DNA from: Phellopilus nigrolimitatus
Lineage: Eukaryota > Basidiomycota > Agaricomycetes > Hymenochaetales > Hymenochaetaceae
Reading direction: 5' to 3'
Assembly (NCBI GenBank): GCA_021029095.1
Contig: JAJOHG010000013.1
Span: forward strand, 1 to 64,000
DNA length: 64,000 nt
Shown here: positions 9,939 through 19,991 of the stretch, piece by piece
How the letters are laid out: each line of letters starts with the position of its first letter
How positions within the stretch are numbered: position 1 is the stretch's first letter
Made by a program: the position numbers and the translations under genes
The notes under the pieces: generated by a model
The model's input: the letters and a program-made list of their open reading frames with translations, nothing else
What the model was told of the DNA's origin: nothing
Database searches by the model: none

Positions 9939-12926
9939 GCATTTGCCCCAAAGTCCATAAGCCCAGCAAACATAAGCGCCTCAGCCTGCATTTCATCCTC
10001 AGACATGATGTCTAACTCGTCACTGCGCTCAATCACAGGCTCAGGTGTAGGTGCTGCTGCTGGTGCTGGTGCAGCTGGAGCCCTAGGAATGCGACGGCCT
10101 GGATAATCTGCAAGTGGATTAATCACTGCATCTCTGTACCCATGCAAAGGACGCGGCTGAGGGCGCCAAGAAGTTGAAGGCCAAGAAGGCGCTTCAGGTG
10201 CAGGTGTAGACTCAGGTGCAGAGGTAGGAGCAGGTGGTTCCTTGGGTCGTTTCGCAGGAGGAGGGTGAGCAGAAGGAGAAGACACAGGAGGGTCAGGAGG
10301 GACATCAGATGGTGCTCGCTCGCGCTTTACAGCAGGCCGAGTTGGAGTCACTGGAGGTGGTGCAGGACGAAATGGAGGAGTGACTGGAGCTGGTGGGGGA
10401 CGAGGAGGAGGAGTGGCAGGACGAGGAGGAGGAGCTGGTGGATTAGCAGGGAGAAGAAGTGGCGGAACATCATCCACATCGCCATCTCCCCCCTGTTTCG
10501 GCACAGCTGTAGCCTCTGGAGGAGTTGGAACCCTTAAGTCGACAGGGGACCTGGTATTTCCAGGGAACACGCGCTCATCAAACTGAGCAGAGTCACTAAT
10601 GACCTCTTTGCGCGTTATGGAGTTCCAGAAAATCCAGCCTTTGTAGTTCTCAGGGTAACCAATGAAGGAGCATTTCTGCGTGTGTGACTGGAGCTGTTTG
10701 CGCATATCTTTCTTGACATGCACATAGGAGGTGCAGCCAAATACTCGAAAATGCGACACATCCGGCTTGGAATTGTGCCACAGCTCATAGGGCGTCTTGC
10801 CCTGGACAGCAGAAGTTGGAGAGCGATTGTGCACATGAACAAAAGCATTGACCGCATCCCACCAGAAACTGGCAGGCAGGTGTGCTTCGTTCAGCATAGT
10901 AGTAATGCCCTCAGCCAAAGTGCGATTCGCTCGCTCAGCTACTCCATTCTGGTGGGGTTCATCACGAACAGTGTGTTGCCGGTGAATCCCTTCAGAAATG
11001 CAGAATTGCTCCCATGCCTTGGGCATGTATTCTCCTCCCTTGTCATCGCGTGTCGCTTTGATCTTCAGGTTGAGCTGGTTCTCTGCATGTGCTTTGTAGC
11101 GCTTGAAAGCGTCAAACGCATCGCTTTTCTTCTTAAGGGGTATGACTCCCCAGCGCCGACTGTAATCATCAATGAATGTGATCCAGTAACGATAGCCATG
11201 CCGAGTTTGAACTGGCAGAGGGCCATGCACATCAGAGTGGACCAGCTGCAACAGACCAGTAGAGCGATGAGATGCAAGTCTTGAGACATTCGACCGGTGC
11301 TGCTTGCCTGCAATGCAAGGCTCGCAGATTGGGTCAGGCCTAACCATGCCAGAGAATTGGGTCATGGGCACAACTTGTCCATTGAGGAACGCGGCGTAGT
11401 TGGTGTTGATTGCAGCAGTGAAGAGGAGAGTGCCGTTGCGACGAAATAGAATCTGATCAGACTTGATAGTGACAATGTAGGATTTGACACGAGTTAAATA
11501 CAGGACTGAGAGGAGATTGTTTCGAAGATCTGGTACATGAAGAACACGCTCAAACTCTAGCAGACGACCCTTCTTTCCATTGACCACTGGTTGAAAGCGG
11601 GCAGTCCCCATCCAACTGAGTAAATAACGTCGTTGTTGGCGAGGTGGATAGGTGTGCGATTAGGGGTATATTGATTAAACCAATGACGATGAGGTGTCAT
11701 GTGGCAAGTGGCGCCTGTATCAACAATCCAGTCAGATCCTGCATCAGAGAGGAGGGGCGAGTTGGGATTGGTGAAGTCATGGGTACTTGCATTGCCAGCA
11801 AACTCAGCAGACTGAGTCGACTCTGTGTCCTCCTGCGCCGCATTCGCCTTTGCCTTGCCTCCCCTCTTCTTCTTGTCCTTCAACTCCTTCATCGCATCGT
11901 TACGCTTGTAGCAAGTTGCTTCAAGGTGGTTCTTCATGCCGCAAAAATCGCAGACAAGAGGCTGAGACGAGGAGGAGGACGATGAAGTCGATTTGGAGGG
12001 TGGAGCAGAGGCCTTGAGAGCGAGTGCAGAGTCTGCAGCACGAGGGCCACTGGCTTTCTGCTCCTGCAAGAACGCTTTCTTGACCGTCTCGAGGGTGAAG
12101 GTAGGCATGAGAAGGAGGGAAGATCGAAAGGCTTTGTACTCGTCTGGGAGGGCGCGGATAAGACACATGGACGCAAGCTCATCCTCAAACTTCTCAAGGG
12201 TGAGCTTAGAGCTGCGCGCATTCCTGAGCTTGTGCAACGACTCCTCAACGCGAGCAGTGAGTGCAGTAAGCGACTTGTCTTCAGCTTTGGCAATGCTGAA
12301 GAACTCGTCATAGGCAATAAAACGCGATGCCGCATTGTCCTGCTGGTTGAGCTCCTTCAGCTTCTTCAACATCTCCACTGGGTTACCCAAATCGTCCTGA
12401 ACCAGGATCTGCATGCCATGCTCGAGTTTTCCGTAGATAAAACCGGCTGCTTGCTCCGATTTCTCCTCCCATGCCTCCTGCTCCTCTGCCTTTGACGGTT
12501 TGGTCGCAATGCCAGAAGCGATGCGCCAGAGAGTTTTGGCCTGGAGGGCAGCTCGCATTTCGAGTTTCCATGTCGCATAGTTGCTGTCATTGAGCTTAGC
12601 GAAGGAAAATGTCGATTGCGAGTCGGAGGTGGTAGATGCGGACATGACGATGCGAGCGATGGTAGACGATGGTGGTGCGAGTGTGAGTGCGAAGTTGGGG
12701 ATCAAACGGACAAGCAGTTGGGGCGTGATGGCCGAAAACGTGTACAAGCCGAATTACGCGATTTGCAGATATCAGATCAATACAAGCCAAACAGATTCCA
12801 AACACCCAAAATGATCAATGTATACACAGAATCGTCGCAAGACAGTGCTGGTCTGTCAGTCTGTTAAGACTCCGCAGGCACCGCTGGTTGAGAGAGGCTC
12901 TAGGCTTAAGTAAACACTCAAAAGAG
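9939..12926 (-). pseudogene. Copia fragment C: gag, protease, integrase and linker
   Basis: This is the inverted counterpart of 4847-7957 in element B (2,988 versus 3,111 bp; the 123-bp difference is a 120-bp deletion plus one lost proline codon). The gag-protease frame (12645 down to 11557) and the second frame (11611 down to 9939) show the same -1 relation as in element B. The in-frame 120-bp deletion removes about 40 residues, including the two histidines of the pre-integrase zinc finger. Reverse transcriptase, RNase H, both own LTRs and most of the leader are missing. The open frame runs on into the LTR at 9938. Confidence 0.88.
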
Positions 12927-13204
12927 TATTGGATATAGTATGATCTTGGACACTTTATTTCCTTTTATTATTTTGCGTACCAGGTGACTTGAACTCCTGA
13001 CTTGTTGTTCTGCGTCACCTGACATGTTGATGTATTATGTAATGCTTCCCTTGAAGCGGCAGAGTCCATGGATGGTGCTCTCTATCTTTTGCACTCATCC
13101 ATTGGACTCAGGCATGTTTAGTTTCCATAATATATTATCTTTTGCACTCATCCATTGGACTCAGGTCATTGTCTGTGTTTGTTGTGAGACCACTCCGCCT
13201 CACA
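12927..13204 (+). repeat. Additional copia LTR, plus strand
   Basis: A 278-bp LTR from TATTGGATATAG to GCCTCACA. It abuts the leader of fragment C on the left (AAGAG) and unrelated sequence on the right (GGTCT). No primer site or coding sequence follows, so it is a solo LTR or a recombination product. Confidence 0.85.
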
Positions 13205-13689
13205 GGTCTCCACCCTTTCAATCTTCTTTTGTCTCTTCTGGTTAATCACTTCCCACACCACTATTTGTGAAACTTAAATTTTGTTTAATTTGTTCTGACC
13301 TATCTATCCACACTGCGGCTCTGAATCTTTGTACACCTTATCTTGGCACCTTTATTTACTAGTTGAATTCTTTAGCTTGCCTAGTTGATATGGCAAAGAT
13401 GGAGATTTTGTACTTATTCCCCTGTAAATGAGTTTAAACTCAACCTATTCAAATGTTTATTTCAAAACTGAAGCATAGGATATGTAAAGGGATATGAGAT
13501 GCTCCTGGGAAAATATTCAGCAAAGGAACTACTTGTGGTTGCCATTTTTTATGTGCTTTAAGATAATTCACCACTAAAACTTGCGTTATAAGTAGAGTGT
13601 TACCTTGATCTCCCTGAAGGTAGGACTCAACTAATCATATGAACAATGTCTTGTCTTTCTTCAGAAGTGCAAAACATATTGATTACATC
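13205..13689. other. AT-rich stretch without recognisable gene
   Basis: No open frame, RNA gene or repeat is recognisable. It lies downstream of the last readable KDZ transposase segment on the minus strand and may be its decayed 3' end. I see no conserved motif to prove that. Confidence 0.3.
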
Positions 13690-14166
13690 AGCTAACCTGG
13701 GCTCGTAACCTGCCATGCGAAGCAGTGGCCACTACCCAAGTGCCTTTGATATATAATGGGTGCCATCGTAGCTGGCAGAGCTGACAGTGCGCATGGCCGT
13801 GATATGCGTTACAGCACAATTGGCACCACTGAGTGTGTAGCTTTGGTCCCAGTAGTTTGCTGTTGCTGGCAGTTGTTATAGCCCTGCAGAATGTTGTCGC
13901 CGAAAGTCTTCATGAGCTTGTCAAGAAGAGCAAGAGGATATTTTGCACTGTGAGGAGTCAGTCAGATATATGTAGCAAGGAAATAACACTCACAGTTTGC
14001 CACTACAAATCATATCACAAAGCTGTTGAACTATGCCATGTCTGCATGCCGAGATGAAAATTCTGGTCTCCTCAAAAATCCCACACATCTTCTTACTTGA
14101 TTCAGCTACGAGATTGCTCCACCTGTCAACACATGGCGAGTCCTCTGCAGCACCATCAACTGGTGA
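13690..14166 (-). pseudogene. KDZ transposase, C-terminal part of split pseudogene
   Basis: Reading on the minus strand from 14166: VDGAAEDSPCVDRW, then CGIFEETRIFISACRHG, then a GTGAGT..CAG intron (about 13990-13946), then YPLALLDKLM and GYN, and further on AYHGHAHCQLCQLRWHPLY. These are hallmarks of the KDZ (Kyakuja-Dileera-Zisupton) transposase family of basidiomycetes: the CRHG block, the KYPLA.V block and the HGHAH..CQ..WHPLY block. Frame changes occur after GYN and after the WHPLY block, so the gene is dead. The 5' part continues at 19992 beyond a transposon insertion. Confidence 0.75.
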
Positions 14167-14433
14167 TAGGGCATACCACAAGTCGATCCCCGGGTTGACC
14201 CAGACCTGTTGGCGGTATATGAAGGTGCAATGAGCTGCGGTGAAAACCTAACGACTCGAGAGCGAGTCTCAGCCAGATAGACACTAAGGGATATTGTGTG
14301 TCTCCGATCAAAAGGGGATAAACAGACGCAAGGAAAACTGACGCGGAGCGAACGCCGGTCGAGGCGAGAGACAGTGAAAACGTGAGGAGTGCCACAGGCG
14401 CACTAAAGACCGAAAAATGAATGCACGAGCTAA

Positions 14434-14820
14434 TAGGGCATACCGGGAGTCGATCCCCGGGTTTTTGAAAATTTTACGATTGTGTAGATAGCATTGTGAG
14501 TTCTGCTCCGATTTCCATGTTCTTATATTCGAAATGTGCGCATTGTCCAGCGCTACAATATGCAAAACTTCGCATCCCATTTGGTGAAGTATTGGTAGCA
14601 TGAGAGGCAAACAGGTCATCAAAACCAATAAGGGTCAATGTAGATGACCCGTTTGCCTCTCATGCTACCAATATTGCACCAAATTGAATGAGTGGTTTTG
14701 CACATTGTAGCCGTAGATAATGCGCACATTTAGAATATAAGAACATGAAAATCGGAGAAGAACTCGCTGCGCTATCAGCAAAATAGCTAAAACCCGCGGA
14801 TCGACTCCCGGTATGCCCTA
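14434..14820. mobile_element. hAT-type palindromic (foldback) MITE, 387 bp
   Basis: The two arms are complementary almost along their whole length, meeting around 14630. The ends are TAGGGCATACC and its inverse, the same 11 bp as the host 5.8-kb element, so both could be moved by one transposase. An exact 8-bp duplication CGAGCTAA flanks it (14426-14433 and 14821-14828). There is no coding capacity. Confidence 0.85.
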
Positions 14821-14828
14821 CGAGCTAA

Positions 14829-15819
14829 TGAACTCGGCGATGAGAGAAACTGACTCAGCTCATGGAGAAAGAGAACTAAATGGTCAATACTGGGAACAAG
14901 AAAGGGGGTGCGCAAGCTGCTCCTCACCGAGATGCAGCTGTGAGCCTAAATACAAGATCGGCTAAACTACTCGGTCGTCTACTATCTGAGGTCGATGCGC
15001 CAATCCTACACCTGCTCCTCCCGTGATATGTCCCCTACTTCTTCCGCGCCGTTGGCGAAGCCGAAGCGAGGGTTCGTACCGCGAGGTTTCTTCGGCTAAC
15101 CTGGACTGACCGAAGCGAGGCCCGAGATCGAGCGGGTATGGATCGGCTGCCGAGCGACATTCGTCATGTGCTGTGACTGATAGATCGCGAGCTGTATCGG
15201 ACGCGAGTAGGGGCGGCCAAGGGTACTCGGCGTCGAAGAGTCGCCGAGGGCCGAGTTCGTCCCTGATCCTCTAGGCGAGAGTCTAGCGGGCCGCTCCACT
15301 TGTACGCCAGCGCCAGCGAGGGGGCTGTCTGTACAGTGGATCTACCTGTGACCCAAAATCCTCAACCTGGACCTGGCTTGACCTGGACCCGTTGGGACAC
15401 GGATCTATGGGTCACCAAATTCCCATGGTTCCAGGTTGCAGAGGTCACAGGTTTGTTCACAGTTCCCTGTGGGTCTTTACTGATTACACATATCATATAA
15501 AATTATATTAGGTTGTTGAATGAATAAGTTACAAGTATGCAAGTTGATACATACAACATATGTACAATATACAAATGAATGAACCAGCAAAAAATATACT
15601 TATGAACTACCCACGGGTATTGTAAAAGTACAAATTCTCAACCCAGACCCGTGACAATCCGTTTTTGGGCTCATCACGAGTCCACCCATGGGTTGAACTG
15701 GACCTGTTGGTGGGTCACTCGTGACGAAAAATCCTCAGCCCGAACCCGTCTTGATCTGGATCTGTTGGGACACGGATCCACGGGTCCTCAGAAACCCACG
15801 GGTGCGGGTCAAGCAGGTT
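14829..15819. other. Interior of hAT-like element with GACCCGT-type subterminal repeats
   Basis: No gene is recognisable. From 15340 to 15819 there are many copies of short motifs such as GGACCCGT, CACGGATC and CCCACGGGT in both orientations. One block (15606-15660) resembles the right ends at 19866-19920 and 23253-23310, so the interior may be built from several related elements. Bases 14829-15300 hold GC-rich sequence with no feature I can name. Confidence 0.4.
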
Positions 15820-16522
15820 CACTGCGGGCATCCACTTAGAATCCCCCCATGGTGAGTTGATTAGTTGTTTTATTTAATTGTGGCTTTCTCCATGCAATAT
15901 AGTTTAACACTTTTGGAAACTTTTATCCAAATCACTTTTTAACTTTCTTATGCCTTTCTCCAAACTGTATACTTTAACTTCCATTTTCAGGTGGGTGTAG
16001 AAAATGATGTTGATCGACATGGACATCCGGAAAAGGAAATATAGTCTCAGCACCGTAGATAACTGTTCAAAACCTCCACATCCTACCTTTTATGCCCAAA
16101 ACTCGTCTTAATTTGCAAAACATAAACATTTTGTTGGCTGCACGCAATTTGACTTGCCTCAATCTCAAGCTGCCACAGAAAAAAATAAAACAATAGACAG
16201 GTTCAAGAATACGTTTCCTTTTTCGGATGTCCATGTTGATCAACATCATTTTCTACACCCACCTGTTTGCCTTTGTCCGCACAAGAAAGGCTTAACAAAG
16301 GCATGTTTTTGTCAAAGCACCCCTTTGTTAAGCCTTTCTTGTGTGGACAAAGGCAAAAAGAAAGTTTAAGTATGCTGTTTGAAGAAAGGCATAAGAAAGT
16401 TAAAAAGTGATTTGGATAAAAATGTCCAAAAATGGAAAAGTAAAATGTGTGGAGAAAGCCACAATTAAATAAAACAACTAATCAACTCATCATGGGGGGA
16501 TTCTAAGTGGATGCCCGCAGTG
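15820..16522. mobile_element. Palindromic element with CACTG ends, copy 1 (703 bp)
   Basis: It begins CACTGCGGGCATCCACTT and ends with the inverse at 16522. The arms pair over more than 150 bp, with inner repeats around 15991-16035 and 16218-16262. A 3-bp duplication GTT flanks it (15817-15819, 16523-16525). CACTR termini plus a 3-bp duplication point to the CACTA/EnSpm-Plavaka group. A near-empty site version of the flanks exists at 22100-22125 (GCGGGTCAACGGTTAG). No transposase is present. Confidence 0.8.
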
Positions 16523-18484
16523 GTTGACGGTTAGTTCACTGGTTTATGTAGTGTTATGTAGCATTTATTATAATAGTAAAGACAAAAGAAAACATGCATC
16601 CCTGTCCTGCTATGCAGTGCCAGTAGCCACCGACACCGTGTATGGTGGAGTGCACAAGCGCCACGCACATGAAACGAGCCTTGAGTGTCCTGTGGGGGTG
16701 CTGCGCCAACAACCATGCGTGCGGCATGCCCGTACCACTAGCTGCCCAGGCTGTCCAGCATGGACACCTGGCTGCTGCCGAACGCGCTGCTGCTCAGGGA
16801 CAGGACCTGCGCGTACCACGACGCCAGGTCCGTCACGTCCTTCGCGTCCACCGGTGGGAAGCACCTGAGTGCCACATCATGGGTGGCAGTCTTCGCATAC
16901 GGCGGCGCGCTGCTCACTGAAGCTGGCCGTGGATCCCGATGTAAACGTGCGAAGCACGTCCGGGTGTGTCACCATGGACCCGCCGCTTGAGCCGGACTCG
17001 GATGAGTCTGACAAGCTCATGCTGTGCGCATGTGACCACGAGGCGCTGAACAAGGCACTGAATACTGTGCTGAGGGTGTCGAGATTGGGCTTGACGAGGG
17101 ACACGGGCGAGTAAGAAAGGTGCGGTGTCATCTCGTCTAGTGCGATAAAGTTCATGTTGGATGGGGTTCGACATGCTTGGCATCTGTGAAGCAGGTGGGA
17201 TCGACAGCATCGTTGGTTGGCTGCTTTGAGTGGCACTGTAACGCAGGCAGCAGCAGAGGCAGCATGCACCCAATCTCTGGACTTGCGCCAGAATCCGACA
17301 GCAGCGGGCTCAGCATATTTGATGACGCATGCGCAGCAGGAGACGCCAACCTTGAAACTGCACTCTTGCTCTTCGTTCGCAGATCGAGCACGAGCGTTCC
17401 TCGGGCACCGAAGCACCTTTACTGACCCACAAACGCCACTCTAGCGCATCTCTGAGAGCGCGTTTGTAGTGGCTGACCTCCTGCGCGGGAAGCCTGGGGA
17501 GCTTGGTCCATGCATAATTTGAGTAGCATCTGTCTTGCAAGAACTTCAAGGCCAGAATAAGCGCAGCAAGGAATGTGCGACAAGGGCACAGGAGGGGAGA
17601 TTCGCGGGCGTCTTTCGGCATTTGTCAGTGGTTTCCGCTTGCAGAAGCATGTCGCATGACAGCTGCGAAGCGTCGAGTCTACTGCTCTCCTTTGCTGAGT
17701 ACCTCTTGTACTCCACCCAGGCCAGTGTGCCACCATCCTTGAGGGCGAGGACATGTCGACGCCCGCCACCACGCTCAAAGGCACGGACAGGTCACAGGGA
17801 CTCGCGATCGGTGCGTCCGCACACAGCAGACCGCTCATCAACTGCCTCCGCGAGATCTCGCCCGTGAGCGGCGGCGCGTCGCCTGTCGTGCCTGTGAAGT
17901 CACACATCCAGCAAAGGGGCCCGGTCGAGAGCACCGAGTTGCCCTTCCGCATTGAGCATGGGTGTCGACGCTGCACCTGGCCTTGCGTCACTCATGTCAC
18001 GCGATGTGGCGCATGCCCTGGGAGCCGCTGCGCAGTGTGCTGCTGAATGTCCTCGATGGCATCTCTTGTGCGTGCACCCCCCTCCCCCCTTTCTTTTTTT
18101 GCAGCAAGCCCTGACGCGCACACCCACAGACGGCATGATCATGCTCCCCGCGAATGCCGTCTTCCTGGCCTTTGGCAGCGTTGGCGTCTCGATGTTCTTC
18201 ATCATGTACTACATATGTCCCCGCTTCTCTTCTCTTGGCCCGGCGCTCACAGAACGCATGCAGCACAATCATCGTGCAGCTCACGTACTCATGCGGCACG
18301 AGCAGCTTCGCTGGTGCGAACGGGAGCATGATGATTGAGGTCCCGTTCCCGTCTCCCGCAATAGAACAAATACAGAAAAAAACAAATACACGGCCTTTTT
18401 TCGTTGGTTTTCAGCCCATCTGTACGAGTGAACATATGTCCGCACTTGGTGTTTTGGACTCCTCCAGCTTGTTGCCTTCACCGA
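16523..18484. other. Interior of hAT-like element with unidentified, probably captured, coding fragments
   Basis: GC content and codon-like structure are higher than in the surrounding repeats. On the minus strand, about 17150-16970 reads MNFIALDEMTPHLSYSP followed by a serine-rich tail, and about 16870-16747 reads VDAKDVTDLASWYAQV... ending in a stop; the two are in different frames. On the plus strand, 18140-18230 reads a hydrophobic segment (FLAFGSVGVSMFFIMYYI). I do not recognise the source genes. None forms a complete gene. Confidence 0.35.
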
Positions 18485-18978
18485 CCTTGTGCGCTCACTT
18501 GTGTCTTCGAAGCAATTACAATTGCTCAACTGTGTTGCTGTTGTGCTGTTCAGAATTCTGGGTGCATTGGTCTCCGGTGCCCTGACAATGAATGGTTGGA
18601 TTGCGCCTTGGACTGGACACCTCTACTCTCTGGGATACCGGCTACACAAGAAGTACATCCCAATCAGTGCCTCCGTCTCGGAGCACCATCCGACAGCACG
18701 CCATGACCATCATTCTTCATAGACTTGCACTTCCTCATTGTACTCTTTCCAGCAGGCGTGTACCTCTGCTTTAATGAACTGCGTAATGAACACGTATTCG
18801 TCATTATCTATGTGTTCATTGGGAGTTACTTCGTGGGCGTTATGGTCCATCTCATGCTGACACTTACTCCTGTGTGACCGCTGCCATTGCATTCTCCAGT
18901 CTGCTCGAGAAGTATATGGACTCAGCTGAGCCAGAAGAAAAATACAAAGAGCAGAGCCGGCACCAGAAAACTTCCTAG
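18485..18978 (+). pseudogene. STT3 oligosaccharyltransferase fragment (pseudogene cargo)
   Basis: STT3 is the catalytic subunit that transfers the sugar chain to asparagine in the ER. Here only one internal piece is seen, in shifting frames: LVRSLVSSKQ, then GWIAPWTGHLYS, ASVSEHH, FLIVLFPAGVYLCFNELRNE, VFVIIYVFIGSYFVGVMV, LMLTLTP and SSLLEKYMD. Frameshifts occur near 18640, 18715 and 18865, and no intron is evident. The start, the catalytic N-terminal loops and the C-terminal domain are absent. It lies wholly inside the 5.8-kb hAT-like element, so it is most simply read as captured cargo. Confidence 0.65.
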
Positions 18979-19660
18979 CGCCACTCCCTCCAAAAAGACT
19001 AACATGCAATGCCACACAGGTGCAGCGCAGTGCTGCTGCCACGTGCACCAGTACACGCCATACAAATAAATTTACATTTGCTACTCTTTCCTTGAAACCC
19101 GTTTTACGAGACCCTTTCGGGCAAGTAGTGCAGACGGTCGAGGACAGCCCACAGGGTTCGGGGAATCTACAGTGCCTTGATCAAGAAGAGAGAAGGGCCA
19201 ACAGGGGACTCAACACTGGGACGACGCGACGCTGTCTCGTTCCCTCTCTATCGATCCTGTTGAGACGGCGGTGCTGTGGGATCGAGGTCGGAGGGCGTTC
19301 GTGATGGACGAAGGTGTCGAGTAAGGTTCAGAAGTGAAGACGATGTCGAGAAACGGATCACGCGTCGATCGCGAAGTCAAGAAGAGCGAACGAGAGATCG
19401 AGAAGAGAGAAGATGAGAAGTGTGTGTCAATCCTATTCAGTGTGGTGATCGCGAAGGGGAAGACCTCTATATGATCACGAAAGGGGGGGAACTCCCCAGA
19501 GGGGGGGGAACCTCGTACAAGATGCCTCTATCTCGACTAAATACCTACTCGATCTTTGTGTCTATGGTCCGTGCGCGATCCCTGTAAGGAAACTGATCAA
19601 GAGTGCTCCGCAATGTCTCCGTGACTTGACTCATCATCCCTGTGTCATCTACGTCGATCG
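18979..19660. other. Interior of hAT-like element without recognisable gene
   Basis: The sequence is purine-rich on the plus strand from 19300 to 19540, with repeated CGAGAAG/GAGAGATCGAG motifs. No domain, RNA gene or terminal repeat is recognisable. Confidence 0.3.
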
Positions 19661-19664
19661 TCGA

Positions 19665-19800
19665 TCCTTCATCCGTGTTCGTGCTCGTGCTCGATCCTTG
19701 ATCCACATCTGTGCTCGTCCTCAATCCTTGATCCATGTCTGTGCTCGTCCTCGATCCTCTGTGCTCGTCCTCGATCCTCGATCTGTCTCAGTGCTCAACC
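19665..19800 (+). repeat. Degenerate tandem repeat, about 20-30 bp units
   Basis: The phrases GTGCTCGTCCTCGATCC and TTGATCCATGTCT recur in series between 19680 and 19800. Unit length varies, so copy number is unclear. It lies just inside the right end of the hAT-like element. Confidence 0.6.
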
Positions 19801-19991
19801 GCGATCCTGTACCTGCTTCGCAACAATATCGGAAGGTAGACAGTGGTACACTGGTACACCGTGAACTACCTGCAGGTATTGATAAATCACAAATTCTCGA
19901 CCCAGACCCGTGACTATCCGTTTCCCACGGATCAGTAGTCCAGGTTTGGTCACGGGTCTCTACGAGTTCTAGGGACTCGTGGTATGCCCTA

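Larger units (their letters stand above)
14167..19991. mobile_element. hAT-like non-autonomous element carrying host gene fragments (5.8 kb)
   Basis: The ends are TAGGGCATACCAC at 14167 and its inverse ...GGTATGCCCTA ending at 19991; the inverted repeat extends about 18 bp with one mismatch. The flanking 8-mers are ACTGGTGA (14159-14166) and ACTGGCGA (19992-19999), an 8-bp duplication with one change, as made by hAT transposases. Deleting the element and one 8-mer joins the KDZ frame without a break. Subterminal GGGTC/GACCC-rich repeats fit hAT. No transposase domain is recognisable inside; instead there is a decayed STT3 fragment, another unidentified gene fragment and two nested palindromic elements. 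Confidence 0.7.

Noticed and set aside
10718..11284. 188-codon plus-strand open frame inside copia fragment C
   Set aside because: It is the antisense of the integrase region; the same shadow appears opposite element B at 6639-7013.
14420..14830. 10-bp target duplication (ACGAGCTAAT), which would suggest a Mutator-type element
   Set aside because: The terminal TA is shared by the inverted repeats. Reading the ends as TAGGG...CCCTA leaves an 8-bp duplication, which fits hAT and the larger related element.
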